From the NCBI GenBank assembly GCA_900316285.1, contig ONCG01000014.1, positions 46,279 through 110,278 of the forward strand: a stretch of 64,000 nt of DNA, given 5' to 3'. The DNA comes from an uncultured Prevotellaceae bacterium. GTDB lineage: Bacteria > Bacteroidota > Bacteroidia > Bacteroidales > Bacteroidaceae. Position numbers and translations under genes: made by a program. Below, piece after piece: positions 1 through 9,420 of the stretch. Each line of letters opens with the position of its first letter. Within the stretch, counting starts at the first letter, position 1. A model generated the notes under the pieces. The model made no database searches. It was given only the letters and a program-made list of their open reading frames with translations, and was not told where the DNA came from.

Positions 1-237
1 TGGGGAATCTGGACAATTCACTTGGATAATTGGATATGCTGAAACGTTCTTCCCGTGTTATGATGATATAGGTGCAGCATGCTGCACCCGTGATTCATAC
101 ATGGGTGTGAGCTGTTTCTATATTCATTATCCGGCAGTCCAGAGCCTCTCAGAGAGTATAGCTGACAGGCTCACACCTCCTTTGTCATGCTCATGACCTA
201 ATAACGTAAACCTTTAGAAGCATCATAGAGCCTGTGG
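1..237. other. Non-coding leader of the first gene cluster, with palindromes
   Basis: No convincing reading frame is visible. The stretch holds a perfect 18-bp palindrome, GGTGCAGCATGCTGCACC (71-88), and a separated inverted repeat GGTGTGAGC (104-112) / GCTCACACC (169-177). No clear TAnnTTTG promoter motif was found, so the promoter of the downstream cluster is unassigned. Confidence 0.5.
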
Positions 238-690
238 ATGCGCTATAATACAACCTGTATGATGCATATATTCAAACTCTCGTTATTATTATTTTTCACA
301 TTATCTTCTTTGTCATTGTCTGCACAAACTGTAAATCAGAGTCAGGAGCAGAGTTGTATTAAAGAGGGCACTTCATTTGTTACGAATCCAGATATCCAAC
401 CGTCTTTCAAAGGTGGTGAGGAAGAAATGAGGGCATATTTGGCAGCCAATCTGAAATATCCTGTTATTTCGCAAGAGAATGGAGAACAAGGACGGGTGAT
501 TGTTTCGGCTATAGTAAACGTGGATGGCAGTCTTTCTGACGTAAAGGTAGAGAAGTCCGTTTCTCCCAGCCTCGACAAAGAAGCCAAGCGTTTAGTTTCC
601 AATATGCCACTCTGGAATCCTGGTATGGTGAATGATGAACCAGTGAGAACAAAATGCCTCATACCTGTTAGTTTCAGATTAACCGATTAA
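238..690 (+). CDS. Secreted TonB C-terminal domain protein
   Basis: A 150-residue protein. The first residues are polar and a hydrophobic signal segment ending SLSLSAQ follows, so the true start may be the ATG at 259 or 262. Residues of about 55-150 match the TonB C-terminal fold: an FKGGEEEM opening, then GRVIVSAIVNVDGSLSDVKV and a terminal PVSFRL strand. In complete TonB proteins this domain contacts TonB-dependent receptors. Here the proline-rich linker and the ExbB/ExbD-interacting helix are absent, so it is probably an exported stand-alone domain rather than a classical energy transducer. It is the first gene of a long co-oriented run. Domain call good, role inferred. Confidence 0.8.
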   Translation: MRYNTTCMMHIFKLSLLLFFTLSSLSLSAQTVNQSQEQSCIKEGTSFVTNPDIQPSFKGGEEEMRAYLAANLKYPVISQENGEQGRVIVSAIVNVDGSLSDVKVEKSVSPSLDKEAKRLVSNMPLWNPGMVNDEPVRTKCLIPVSFRLTD

Positions 691-738
691 GGTATATGAT
701 ATAAAAACAGAAATAATAACCTTATTCTAAAAATCATT

Positions 739-2739
739 ATGTTTTGTAAAAAGTGTGGTAGAGAGCAGAAAGCTGGGCAGAAGTTCTGTCCACAGTGTGG
801 AACTCCTTATGAAGTTAATGAAGGTAGGCCTGATAATAGTATAAGTTCTGATACTTCAACAGAACAGAATGGTAGTGTTTTTATTTCTCAAGCTACTGAA
901 GAGGATAAAGTAAAAACTTTAACCTCAAAAAAGGCATGGAAGTATTTGACACTGTCATTGATAGCTTGTGCTGTAATTGGAGTGGGTGCGTTTCTTGGAT
1001 GGAAACATATAAAAAATATTGGCTCAGATTTATTTACTTCAGATAAAGCTGTTCAAGGCGATATACAAGGAATACCATTTAAGTCAGCAGAAAACGGAAA
1101 GTGGGGAATGCTTCGCCCCGATGGATCGATTCTTTTTGAAGAAGAGTTTAAGGATGAACCGACGCTGGCCCGTGATGGTCGTTTTATGGTGAAAAACGGG
1201 AATGGACTTTGGGAAATTTTTACAGTTGAGGAAAATCCTCAGAAAGTAGGCGATGAATATATTTCTATTGGTGATTTTTATGATGGAATTGCACCTGCTG
1301 TGAAGAAAAATGGTAGAATTACACTTATCGATAAAGATGGAAATGTTATCGTAGAACTCGAAAAATCAGGAAACAAATCAATTACAAAGATGGAAAATTT
1401 CCACTATGGATATGCCCTTTTCGAAGCCGAAGATGCTGTTGGAATTCTTAACACTCGTGGTGAGATTCTACTTGAGGCAAGGAAGTATTGTAAGATATTT
1501 CATGTTGCGCCGCAAAGATTCTTAGCTCTTGATATGAAATATAAAGAAGAAGCAGACCATCATAATTATGTTTACCATGTAATTGACGCAAAAGGAAATC
1601 AAATTAATACGATAAGGATGGCTAAATATGAAGATATTGCCGTTCTTGCTGATGGTTACATTGGAATTGAACAAACGTCTGATGGAGAAAAACTATATGG
1701 TATAATGAATCTTGAAGGTGATGTCATTGTGAAGCCGACAAGCAAGATTAAGGGGTTAACAGCACTTAAGAATGATAAGTTCATCTTTAGTAATGGAGAG
1801 AATCTTGGGGTTCGAACAATAAAGGATGAGGTCCTAATTCGTGCGAAATATGATGCTATTATTTGGGCTACAGATAAACTCCTTTGGGTATGTTCTGTTG
1901 ATGATGACAGGCAAAAATGGTCTCTGGTGGATTTGCAGGGAAGTAAAATCACTTCAGATAGTTATCAGTCAGTATCACCGTTCTTTGATGACAAGAATGC
2001 CTTTGTACAAATTACCGACAAGACATGGGGGCTGGTGAATACAAATGGTGAGGAGGTGAAAAATGTCCCAGACATTTATGCTATCTCTCAGAAAACCGCA
2101 GACCAAGTTATAGAGAGTGATTATGTTGATTTTGATGCTATTGTTTCTGCCGTGAATATGACACCAACTGGTTTCGGTGGGTGGGGAATGAATATGAAGC
2201 CCACTGACTTGATAAAAGTGTATAATGAGTTTTGTAAAGAGGAGGATGTGATAAAACTTGATCCGAATGAGGTTCACACGGACAGGCTATCGTATGAAAA
2301 GTCGATAATCAAGGGTATTGATTATAAGGTTGAACTCTATTATAGTGGATATATCACAGAACGAGGAGAAGGTTATTATGATAATACTGTTGAAGAGTGG
2401 ATAAGCGAGCCGTCAAGATGGACAGCAGAAGAGCCCCAGTACATAAAACTAAGTGTCTTTGGAGACAGATTGGTGGGGAAAACTAATATCCTTTATAAGA
2501 AGTTAGCTGTCAAGGCTAAAACATATGGGAAAGTATATAGAGAAAATAAAAATGCATGTGTTGTAATTACGAAGAATAATTATGGTATAGCAGTTTACAA
2601 TTCTGGTTCAGAAGTCTTGGGTAAGATCATGAAAGCAGAATCCATAAAGAATGAGAATATAAATAGTTATTCTGGCGATGATAGAGATTGGGATGTTGAT
2701 AATTCTCCAGTTGACACCGTCATGGTTGTAGATTATTAG
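739..2739 (+). CDS. Zinc-ribbon membrane protein with WG repeats
   Basis: A 666-residue protein. Residues 3-20 form a zinc ribbon with two CxxC pairs (C3, C6, C17, C20). A single membrane helix lies at about 69-89. After it come WG (KWG) beta repeats over roughly residues 110-440, for example NGKWGMLRPDGSILFEEEF and later KTWGLVNTNGEEV. The last 200 residues have no recognised family. The expected topology is a cytosolic zinc ribbon with the WG and C-terminal parts outside the inner membrane. The next gene, 26 bp downstream, has the same ribbon-plus-helix layout, so the two probably act together. Function unknown. Confidence 0.8.
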   Translation: MFCKKCGREQKAGQKFCPQCGTPYEVNEGRPDNSISSDTSTEQNGSVFISQATEEDKVKTLTSKKAWKYLTLSLIACAVIGVGAFLGWKHIKNIGSDLFTSDKAVQGDIQGIPFKSAENGKWGMLRPDGSILFEEEFKDEPTLARDGRFMVKNGNGLWEIFTVEENPQKVGDEYISIGDFYDGIAPAVKKNGRITLIDKDGNVIVELEKSGNKSITKMENFHYGYALFEAEDAVGILNTRGEILLEARKYCKIFHVAPQRFLALDMKYKEEADHHNYVYHVIDAKGNQINTIRMAKYEDIAVLADGYIGIEQTSDGEKLYGIMNLEGDVIVKPTSKIKGLTALKNDKFIFSNGENLGVRTIKDEVLIRAKYDAIIWATDKLLWVCSVDDDRQKWSLVDLQGSKITSDSYQSVSPFFDDKNAFVQITDKTWGLVNTNGEEVKNVPDIYAISQKTADQVIESDYVDFDAIVSAVNMTPTGFGGWGMNMKPTDLIKVYNEFCKEEDVIKLDPNEVHTDRLSYEKSIIKGIDYKVELYYSGYITERGEGYYDNTVEEWISEPSRWTAEEPQYIKLSVFGDRLVGKTNILYKKLAVKAKTYGKVYRENKNACVVITKNNYGIAVYNSGSEVLGKIMKAESIKNENINSYSGDDRDWDVDNSPVDTVMVVDY

Positions 2740-2765
2740 TAATTGAGTAAACAATAATAGTTGAG

Positions 2766-3611
2766 ATGAAGTGTATTTTTTGTAATGCAGAAATTGATCA
2801 AGATGCTCAGTTCTGCCCAAACTGCGGAAAGGACTTGTCTATGTATGACAGGTGTTCAAAGTGTGGTGAATTATTGGAAGAAGGTACCGATTTTTGTCCT
2901 CATTGTGGAACAAGAAAAACTTACCGAAATTTGGCAGGGACCCAGACTCCGAAACAAAGCCCATCTTCTAATAACAAACTGTTTGGATGGAAGGGTATAA
3001 TGGGAGTAATAGCCTTGTTGGCATTGTTGTGTTTTATTGCTTATGGAGCTGTTGTCTACTCGTGTGACCGGAGCAAGAACCAACCGCATGATCCTGATCC
3101 TGATTATGCTGAGGCCGTTGATAGTGACAGCATTGAAAATGCAGAAAAAGAATTGCTTGAAAAGCAAAAGCAAGATAGCTTGGCAAAAGTCGTAGATAAT
3201 CTGTCGGACTCTATTGCGCATATATCAGATTCTCTTAATAAGGCAAAGGAAATAAAAGAAGAAAAAGTAAGGCGGAGTAATTCGGAAAGACCATTTGCGG
3301 CCTCTTCTTCGCAATCTAATCATCGTACTTCCACAGGAAGCTCTCGACGTGCTGCATCTGTGCGTACAGCATCTGTTCCTGTAAGTTCAAGAAACCTCGG
3401 CTATGCGACCTTCAAGGGTAGTTGGCCAAACGATGTGAATGGTCGTATGGTATTTAAGTCTTCGCATGTTATTGACAGCAAAGATCCCAAAGGGCGTGTT
3501 GCTGAGGCTGGCGACTATGTAATAGGCGAATGGGCTGACGGTCATCTGGTTCAGGGCATCTGGTATGGTGCTGACAATCAGGTAAAGGGCAGTGTGATTA
3601 TTGGTAGGTAA
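2766..3611 (+). CDS. Double zinc-ribbon membrane protein with MORN-like C-terminus
   Basis: A 281-residue protein with two N-terminal zinc ribbons (C3, C6, C17, C20 and C30, C33, C44, C47), a membrane helix at about 77-98, a charged coiled-coil-like stretch at about 110-165, a Ser/Arg-rich linker, and a C-terminal domain with MORN-like strands (GYATFKGSWPNDVNG; YVIGEWADGHLVQGIWYG). The zinc ribbon and membrane helix parallel the preceding gene. MORN-like repeats often bind membranes or proteins, but nothing here identifies the partner. The stop codon lies 13 bases before the next likely ATG. Confidence 0.78.
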   Translation: MKCIFCNAEIDQDAQFCPNCGKDLSMYDRCSKCGELLEEGTDFCPHCGTRKTYRNLAGTQTPKQSPSSNNKLFGWKGIMGVIALLALLCFIAYGAVVYSCDRSKNQPHDPDPDYAEAVDSDSIENAEKELLEKQKQDSLAKVVDNLSDSIAHISDSLNKAKEIKEEKVRRSNSERPFAASSSQSNHRTSTGSSRRAASVRTASVPVSSRNLGYATFKGSWPNDVNGRMVFKSSHVIDSKDPKGRVAEAGDYVIGEWADGHLVQGIWYGADNQVKGSVIIGR

Positions 3612-3624
3612 ACAGTGCAAGGCA

Positions 3625-4593
3625 ATGATGAAAAACTGCAGTATCATGTTATTGCTAATGCTGGTGGGAACTCTTTCCCTGTCAGCACAAGGGCTGAGGC
3701 TGTTTAGTCCCGCAGTTCATGATGCTGTGGGGTATCATCAGCGCGTTGTAATGGATTTCCTAGAGCGTTACTTCGGAAAAGAATTACCAGCTGAGCGTCA
3801 GACGAGTCAAAAGCGCAAGATGGCTGATGATAAGGTCTATTTCCGTAAAGGGAAACTGTCGGACATGAGCCTTGTTTCTGATACGATGCCATTTTCTGTC
3901 ACTTTGAACGACCGTTATTATGAAGTGCAGTGGATGCAGCACGAAGAGCCTTTCATTACAATCGTGTTCCCGGCGCAATATGACTTGTTACTGGGTATGC
4001 AGCAGAATGAAGCACAGCAGAAATTGAAAGAGAGCATCCTTGCTGCTCCTACGCGGATTGACACGTTAGTGGCTCCATCCAAGATGGAACTGACAGATGA
4101 CAGCATCTACATGTCGAAGAATGAGTTTTTTGAGTTGGAAAGCCTGAATGATGCTTTATATTATAATAAGGTGAGGGAGAACTATCAACCCGTCTTTGAC
4201 AATAGGTATCAAGAGTATTCCGCAGCAAACCTGTTTCATGGACTTGTCAAGGGAGCAGACTACCGCATGTATGTCGAACAGTCCGTCTATGGTATGAAGA
4301 CCATTAACTATACGCTTACACTCAGTCAATGGCTGAACTATTGTGCAGAGCTGGGCATGAAGGTTTTCTTTGCGGTCGAGGAAGAGCGCGAGGATGGTCT
4401 GTTGGCTATTGTCCTGGCTCAGTGCAAGGAACTTGGGTTCAATCATCTGTTGTCCGTTGCTATCCCCGATAAGTTTGTGGATGACAAGAATGCTGTGCTG
4501 AAAGTTAGGCTTACTCCCTATATTCCGACACATAATGTGAAGGATATATATCAAAAGGAATTATCTACTCATCAAAAAAATCAGTGGCAATGA
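3625..4593 (+). CDS. Secreted protein of unknown function
   Basis: About 322 residues from the ATG at 3625; the ATG at 3628 is equally possible. An upstream TTG at 3601 would overlap the previous gene and place polar residues ahead of the signal peptide. The N-terminus is a typical Sec signal peptide ending LSLSAQ. I recognise no family in the mature part. The last bases overlap the next gene as ATGA (4590-4593), so the two are probably translationally coupled. Confidence 0.7.
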   Translation: MMKNCSIMLLLMLVGTLSLSAQGLRLFSPAVHDAVGYHQRVVMDFLERYFGKELPAERQTSQKRKMADDKVYFRKGKLSDMSLVSDTMPFSVTLNDRYYEVQWMQHEEPFITIVFPAQYDLLLGMQQNEAQQKLKESILAAPTRIDTLVAPSKMELTDDSIYMSKNEFFELESLNDALYYNKVRENYQPVFDNRYQEYSAANLFHGLVKGADYRMYVEQSVYGMKTINYTLTLSQWLNYCAELGMKVFFAVEEEREDGLLAIVLAQCKELGFNHLLSVAIPDKFVDDKNAVLKVRLTPYIPTHNVKDIYQKELSTHQKNQWQ

Positions 4594-5324
4594 AAATAGT
4601 TATTTCAATTTTGGGCTATTGCCTATTGGCAGTTAGTGGTTATGCGCAGTCTGCTGATGCAAATAGAGATATCAGTAGAGTGAAGCGTGATACGGCTTAT
4701 ATTTATGCCGAGGCAACAATGAAGGATTTGGACGAGGCTATGGCTGGAGCACGTGCTATTTTAGAAATGAAAATTAGTGATTGGATTCAGAAACTATATC
4801 CAGGCGAAGGTGTAGAGGTCTGTATTGCCAAAGCTAAAGAGCATAGTTTTGAGGTGCAGACTCACCGTGGCGATTATAATCGCGCTTTCGTTTATGTAAG
4901 GAAGAGCGACATCATGTCTGTAACAGATAAAAAGGAGGTGATGGTTTTTCAGGTTAATGAAAATGTAGAAAAACAATCTCAAATCTCTCCAGCAAGTGAA
5001 GGTCTGGCTTCAGAAGAATCACCCATAGAAGATATCAATAGTTTCCTGTCAGAAGAAGAAAAGACTATGATAGGCATAAATGATTTCTATGAAATAGAGC
5101 CATATATAAAAGAACTGAAGAAAGATGGTAGATTATATGATTATGGAAAATATGCTTCTATGCCAATGGATGCATCATGTTATGTCTTTGTTTACAATAA
5201 GCAAGGCCAAGTGGTTTCTGTCCTTCATTCCACAGGTTCTAAGCATTTTAATTTGAAAACTCAGAAGGAAGATAAAATTAAGAATTATAAAAATTGTGGA
5301 GCTATCTGGTTCCAACTAAAATAG
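4590..5324 (+). CDS. Secreted protein of unknown function
   Basis: About 244 residues. The start chosen is the ATG at 4590, in an ATGA overlap with the previous stop; a GTG two codons earlier is less likely. An N-terminal signal peptide ends near GYAQS. The mature protein is acidic and lysine-rich, with a predicted helical middle (EEEKTMIGINDFYEIEPYIK). No family is recognised. Its place among co-oriented secreted proteins suggests a shared envelope role, which is inference. Confidence 0.68.
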   Translation: MKIVISILGYCLLAVSGYAQSADANRDISRVKRDTAYIYAEATMKDLDEAMAGARAILEMKISDWIQKLYPGEGVEVCIAKAKEHSFEVQTHRGDYNRAFVYVRKSDIMSVTDKKEVMVFQVNENVEKQSQISPASEGLASEESPIEDINSFLSEEEKTMIGINDFYEIEPYIKELKKDGRLYDYGKYASMPMDASCYVFVYNKQGQVVSVLHSTGSKHFNLKTQKEDKIKNYKNCGAIWFQLK

Positions 5325-5336
5325 GAGAAGGAAAAG

Positions 5337-6302
5337 ATGAAACAAGTTGTTATTGTTATGTTACTCTCGTTGGTATCTATGTTTGCAAAGGCCGACAACA
5401 TCGCAGTGACTATTACTGATGGTGTCGAAAGTGATGTGATGAGAGTGAGAATGGAGAATTCCATAGCAAGGATTCTTAATGAAGTGAATAATGCCCAAAT
5501 CGCAGGTCGAAGCCTTGATTTTATGGCGATGGGTGTAAACACCCGTGTTCAGCAATCAATGGCGATGCTTTGGGAAAATTGCCCGTTCATCTGTACCGAT
5601 GATGAGATTGTAGAGCATTGCATCACCACAGGAACAGGTTATCAAGTGCGCAATATTCCCTTGATGATGAAGCCAACAGGAGAACGGGAGTTTGGTGAAG
5701 ACGAATACCAAGAGGCTGTCATCAGTTTCGACAAACAGGGAAATGTGGAAAGTTTCTATCTTTCTATATCAATGAATCTCTATATGAATGTTGTCAAGAG
5801 CAATCTGGAGTTGACCGACCTACGCCGTCGTCAAATGATTCTCGATTATGTCGAGCAGTTCCGTACAGCCTACAACCAAAAAGACATTGATTTTCTTAAT
5901 ATGGTTTTTAGTGATGATGCCCTCATCATTACAGGTAAGGTTATTATGCAAAAGCATCCCGAAGGATATATGTCGCAGAAAATCCAGTATAACAAACAAT
6001 CTAAACAGCAGTATTTGACAAATCTGCGCCGTGTTTTCAACACGGCACAATACATTCGTGTTGGATTTGATGATATAGAGGTTATGCGCCATCCAACCAA
6101 TCCAGATTTCTATGGTGTAACCCTTCATCAAGGATATACCAGCAACACCTATCACGATGATGGTTATTTATTTTTGCTATGGGATTTTCGTAATGAAAAT
6201 GCCCCAGAGATTCATGTGCGAACTTGGCAACCAGACAAAATAGGTGGCAAGTCATTGCCTCGTGACGAAGTATTTAGCTTGAGTGATTTTGATATTAAAT
6301 AA
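5337..6302 (+). CDS. Secreted NTF2-like domain protein
   Basis: A 321-residue protein with a clear signal peptide (about 1-19). Residues of about 165-310 look like an NTF2/SnoaL-type cone fold: a helix RQMILDYVEQFRTAYNQKD, the hallmark DIDFLNMVFSDDALIITG, and later beta strands such as YGVTLHQGYTS and GYLFLLWDFRN. In that superfamily the pocket may bind a small ligand or serve dimerisation; no catalytic residues can be assigned here. The stop TAA overlaps the next ATG by one base (TAATG), indicating coupling. The fold assignment is by pattern only. Confidence 0.7.
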   Translation: MKQVVIVMLLSLVSMFAKADNIAVTITDGVESDVMRVRMENSIARILNEVNNAQIAGRSLDFMAMGVNTRVQQSMAMLWENCPFICTDDEIVEHCITTGTGYQVRNIPLMMKPTGEREFGEDEYQEAVISFDKQGNVESFYLSISMNLYMNVVKSNLELTDLRRRQMILDYVEQFRTAYNQKDIDFLNMVFSDDALIITGKVIMQKHPEGYMSQKIQYNKQSKQQYLTNLRRVFNTAQYIRVGFDDIEVMRHPTNPDFYGVTLHQGYTSNTYHDDGYLFLLWDFRNENAPEIHVRTWQPDKIGGKSLPRDEVFSLSDFDIK

Positions 6303-7228
6303 TGATATATAGAAATAAAGTGATGAACATTTCTAGGATACACTTTTTGGTCCTGTTGCTTATCTCTCCCCTCTTAATGCTGGCTCAGAGTCCAGATTTT
6401 GAGGTAAGGAACTTCCATGAGAATACTACCGATTTGTCTGCTGCCACCTCTCAAGTGAAAGACCTTAACGGTGTAACAGCAGCACTTGTTCGATTTGCAG
6501 TGAGGGACACGCTTTTCCAATTTGAAACAAATTTAGGAATCCTTAAACAAGAGAATAAAACAGGAGAAGTTCTGCTTTATGTTCCTCATGGAACGAAGAA
6601 GTTAACAATTCGGCATCCTTATTTGGGCATTTTGAGAGACTATCTGTTCCCTGTTGCGATTAAGTCGAAGACGACATATGACACCGAGGTAACCATAACT
6701 AACGTTGATTACCTTAACAAAAAACTGGATTTGGATCTTAATCATTCAGATGTTGTTACAAAAGCAGATAAAAAAACTCTTTTCTCTATCCATCGACCTC
6801 CAAAAGCCAAACCAATACAAAAGTCCGTCCCTTCCAAAAAGAGATTTACTTATAAATATGAAGACGTTAATTTTGATTGCAGAGTCAGGGAAGGTGACAT
6901 TGTTATAACAGGTTTTGATGTCAAAGCAAAAAATGTTGTCATACCTTCTCAAGTAGAGTATGATGGTAGTTTCTACCCAGTGACGGAAGTTAGTACTTTC
7001 ATCAATGGCAACAACTATGATACGGTAAATCTCGTCATCCAGGATGGCATCCGAAAGATAGATAATTATTCCTTTGTTGAATTCCGAAAACTAAAAAATG
7101 TTTCAATTTCGTCTTCTGTGAATGAAATTGGAAAAAACGCTTTCTATGATCATAAAGGCTTGACATTCGAATTGCCACCAGGAATCAGTGAGAGCGACTT
7201 GCGTAAAGGTAACAAAATATTAAAATAG
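6302..7228 (+). CDS. Secreted protein: unnamed N-terminal domain plus LRR_5-like C-terminus
   Basis: 308 residues from the ATG at 6302; the ATG at 6323 is an alternative nearer the signal peptide. Residues of about 30-140 form a domain shared with the next gene (DLSAATSQVKDLNG, ALVRFAVRDTLFQFETNLG, TIRHPYLGILRDY). The C-terminal 120 residues resemble BspA-type LRR_5 units (VIPSQVEYDGSFYPVTEV; SISSSVNEIGKNAFYDHKG) like those in the large gene at 10.5 kb. It is therefore a fusion of an unnamed domain with a short leucine-rich repeat module, probably surface or periplasmic. Confidence 0.75.
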   Translation: MIYRNKVMNISRIHFLVLLLISPLLMLAQSPDFEVRNFHENTTDLSAATSQVKDLNGVTAALVRFAVRDTLFQFETNLGILKQENKTGEVLLYVPHGTKKLTIRHPYLGILRDYLFPVAIKSKTTYDTEVTITNVDYLNKKLDLDLNHSDVVTKADKKTLFSIHRPPKAKPIQKSVPSKKRFTYKYEDVNFDCRVREGDIVITGFDVKAKNVVIPSQVEYDGSFYPVTEVSTFINGNNYDTVNLVIQDGIRKIDNYSFVEFRKLKNVSISSSVNEIGKNAFYDHKGLTFELPPGISESDLRKGNKILK

Positions 7229-7291
7229 TATATTGCTTGATAAATGGTTCTCATTTATATTCATAAACCATTATTGTTCAATTGTGTAAAG

Positions 7292-8392
7292 ATGAGGTTT
7301 CGCTTAAAATTATTAATAGCCTTCACTATGTTGTGCCCAGTGTCAACTGTAGCGCAAAATAATGATTTTGTTATAGAGAATTTTCGTAAAAACCTGACTG
7401 ATCTTACAGCTATCAGTCTTAATGTGAAGGATCTAAATGGCAAGGAGGCTGCTCTAATACGATTTGCTGTGCGGGATACCCTGTTTGATTTTGATCCAAA
7501 CCTTGGGTATTTAAAACTTGAGAAGAAAAAAGGAGAAGTATGGCTTTATGTACCACAATTAACCAAGCGCATTACAATTAGCCATCCCTATCTTGGTATT
7601 ATTCGTGATTATGAATTTCCTACTGCAATCGAATCGAAAGTCACTTATACTGCTGACATTCGTATCACTAATGCTGCATATATGCAAGCGTTGATTGCGA
7701 ATGGGGGAATGACAAATATTCTCGTGGGAAAGGAAGGAAAGGACTCGGAGGAAGAGAGCACGACTCCGGTTATATCGGATAGCATTCCTGTTACTAATGA
7801 CCAAAGGCGAGATGATGTATATGGGCAAATAGTGCCAGCGGTTTCTGAGAAGAAGCAAAACGCAACAGAAGCTCATCTTTTATTTGGTGTTGGTTATCAG
7901 GCTGTTGGTGTCGTTGGTCCTTATGCCTCCGCGAATATTAGTATTAATTCCTTCAACATTGAAGGTGGATACGTTTTTGGACAGAAAAAGGCAGAAGGCA
8001 TCTCCATCTATTCTTCCGAGTATGGAGATAACATCCTTAGGAACATGGATTTCAAAGTCAATCAGGCATGGGCTCGCATTGGTATTGATGCCAATCCAAG
8101 AAGTTTGATTATTGTCACTCCTCAAGTGGGTTGCGCGGTTAATATGTTCAAATTAGATTCGGAAACGAGCCCTGATGGCAATCCATTCGAAACATTTTAT
8201 ACCTATTCTGGCATTGCTGCTCTACGCTTGCAAATCGCGATTCATAAGAATTTCCGGTTACAGATTACTCCCGAATATCATTTCGCGTTAAAGAAGGATC
8301 CTGCATACGAAGTTGTTAAAGATACAGACAAGTTGTTTAAGTCATCTACGGAAGGGTTCAATCTCCATGCGGGTATCATCTTGAGAATTTAA
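7292..8392 (+). CDS. Secreted protein: same N-terminal domain plus outer-membrane barrel
   Basis: 366 residues from the ATG at 7292, which sits directly before the signal peptide; an in-frame ATG at 7244 would add 16 poorly placed residues. The first 130 mature residues are clearly homologous to the preceding product (DLTAISLNVKDLNG, AALIRFAVRDTLFDFDPNLG, TISHPYLGIIRDYEFP). After a Ser/Thr/acid-rich linker, the C-terminal 190 residues alternate polar and hydrophobic positions and end in a strand with a final Ile, as in small PorT-like outer-membrane barrels. The two neighbours therefore share one module attached to different C-termini. Confidence 0.75.
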   Translation: MRFRLKLLIAFTMLCPVSTVAQNNDFVIENFRKNLTDLTAISLNVKDLNGKEAALIRFAVRDTLFDFDPNLGYLKLEKKKGEVWLYVPQLTKRITISHPYLGIIRDYEFPTAIESKVTYTADIRITNAAYMQALIANGGMTNILVGKEGKDSEEESTTPVISDSIPVTNDQRRDDVYGQIVPAVSEKKQNATEAHLLFGVGYQAVGVVGPYASANISINSFNIEGGYVFGQKKAEGISIYSSEYGDNILRNMDFKVNQAWARIGIDANPRSLIIVTPQVGCAVNMFKLDSETSPDGNPFETFYTYSGIAALRLQIAIHKNFRLQITPEYHFALKKDPAYEVVKDTDKLFKSSTEGFNLHAGIILRI

Positions 8393-8404
8393 TTTTGAAA
8401 CGTT

Positions 8405-9400
8405 ATGACAAAAAGACATTTGTTGACATCAATAGTTGGTCTTCTCTTTCTGGCAACTGCTTGCAGCTCATCTGATGATAAGCTTGATCCTAATGACTAT
8501 AATGCATTAAAGGACGAATTGTCAGTAGACAAGACGAGCATCCAGCTGAGTGGTGCAGGCGAACCTGCTGTCGTCTTGCAGATTAAGAGCAATTGTCCAT
8601 GGACCCTCTCTCAGTTGAATACAGAATGGGTGAGGCTCACGGAGTTTAATGATTACTATTATACGAGCGGTAGTGGAAATGGGAATTGCACACTCTACGT
8701 GTCAGCAACTCCCAACCCGTCTTTTACAGAATCGCGAACGACAACCATTAGGATAAGCAGTGGTACTATTACACATGATATTCGTGTTACACAAGGGCCT
8801 TCAGAAGAAATATTGTCGTTAGGGCAGAATTCTATTGAAGCAGGCTTCAAGGCAAAGACTTACAATGTGGAAATTGAAAGCAATACTGACTGGACAGTAG
8901 CCTCTGATGTAGATTGGTGTTCTGCATCAAAGAATGGCAATTATGTTCGGATTACGGTGTATGACAATAATACCTATTCGGCTCGTTCTGCTTCCGTCAC
9001 TGTGCAAGGGAATAGTCGGTCGGCAACTATCGTTGTTACTCAGGTGGCTCCATCCGTACCTGTTATCTCCTCATTATCTGTCTCTGACATAACAAAGACC
9101 TCAGCAGTGGCGACCATGAGTTATCGTTCGCCTGATCTAATTCCTACAGCTTACGGTATTTGTTATAGTAGTTCTGCCAAATCCCCTACTCGGGATAATG
9201 CGCAGACCATTTCTTCCTATAGTTCCTATTATGAACGAACGGTTTCGTTCTCCATGTATAATCTGGCGGAGAACACAACCTATTACTTATGTCCATTCGT
9301 GGAGACTTCTGCCGGCATCATCTATGGTAATGTCATGCAGCTCACTACAAAGAAAACAAATTCGCCCAATGAAGACGATAATCCTACGCCAAGTTATTAA
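8405..9400 (+). CDS. Lipoprotein with two BACON domains and an FN3-like domain
   Basis: A 331-residue protein with a lipobox (LATAC, Cys20). Two BACON domains follow (about 40-135 and 138-215); each ends in the typical TxxIxVTQ strand (HDIRVTQ; ATIVVTQ) and contains the SNCPWTLS or SNTDWTVA motif. A fibronectin type III-like module (about 218-320) and a short acidic tail complete it. BACON domains are usual in Bacteroidetes surface proteins, where they often bind glycans or mucin, or act as spacers. Surface exposure by lipid anchoring is likely. No catalytic domain is present. Confidence 0.82.
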   Translation: MTKRHLLTSIVGLLFLATACSSSDDKLDPNDYNALKDELSVDKTSIQLSGAGEPAVVLQIKSNCPWTLSQLNTEWVRLTEFNDYYYTSGSGNGNCTLYVSATPNPSFTESRTTTIRISSGTITHDIRVTQGPSEEILSLGQNSIEAGFKAKTYNVEIESNTDWTVASDVDWCSASKNGNYVRITVYDNNTYSARSASVTVQGNSRSATIVVTQVAPSVPVISSLSVSDITKTSAVATMSYRSPDLIPTAYGICYSSSAKSPTRDNAQTISSYSSYYERTVSFSMYNLAENTTYYLCPFVETSAGIIYGNVMQLTTKKTNSPNEDDNPTPSY

Positions 9401-9420
9401 CCCTTTAAAATATTGCAGTT

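Noticed and set aside
104-177. Invertible promoter ahead of the surface-protein cluster
   Set aside because: The inverted repeats are only 9 bp and no TAnnTTTG motif lies between them. It cannot be excluded without read data, but the sequence does not support it.
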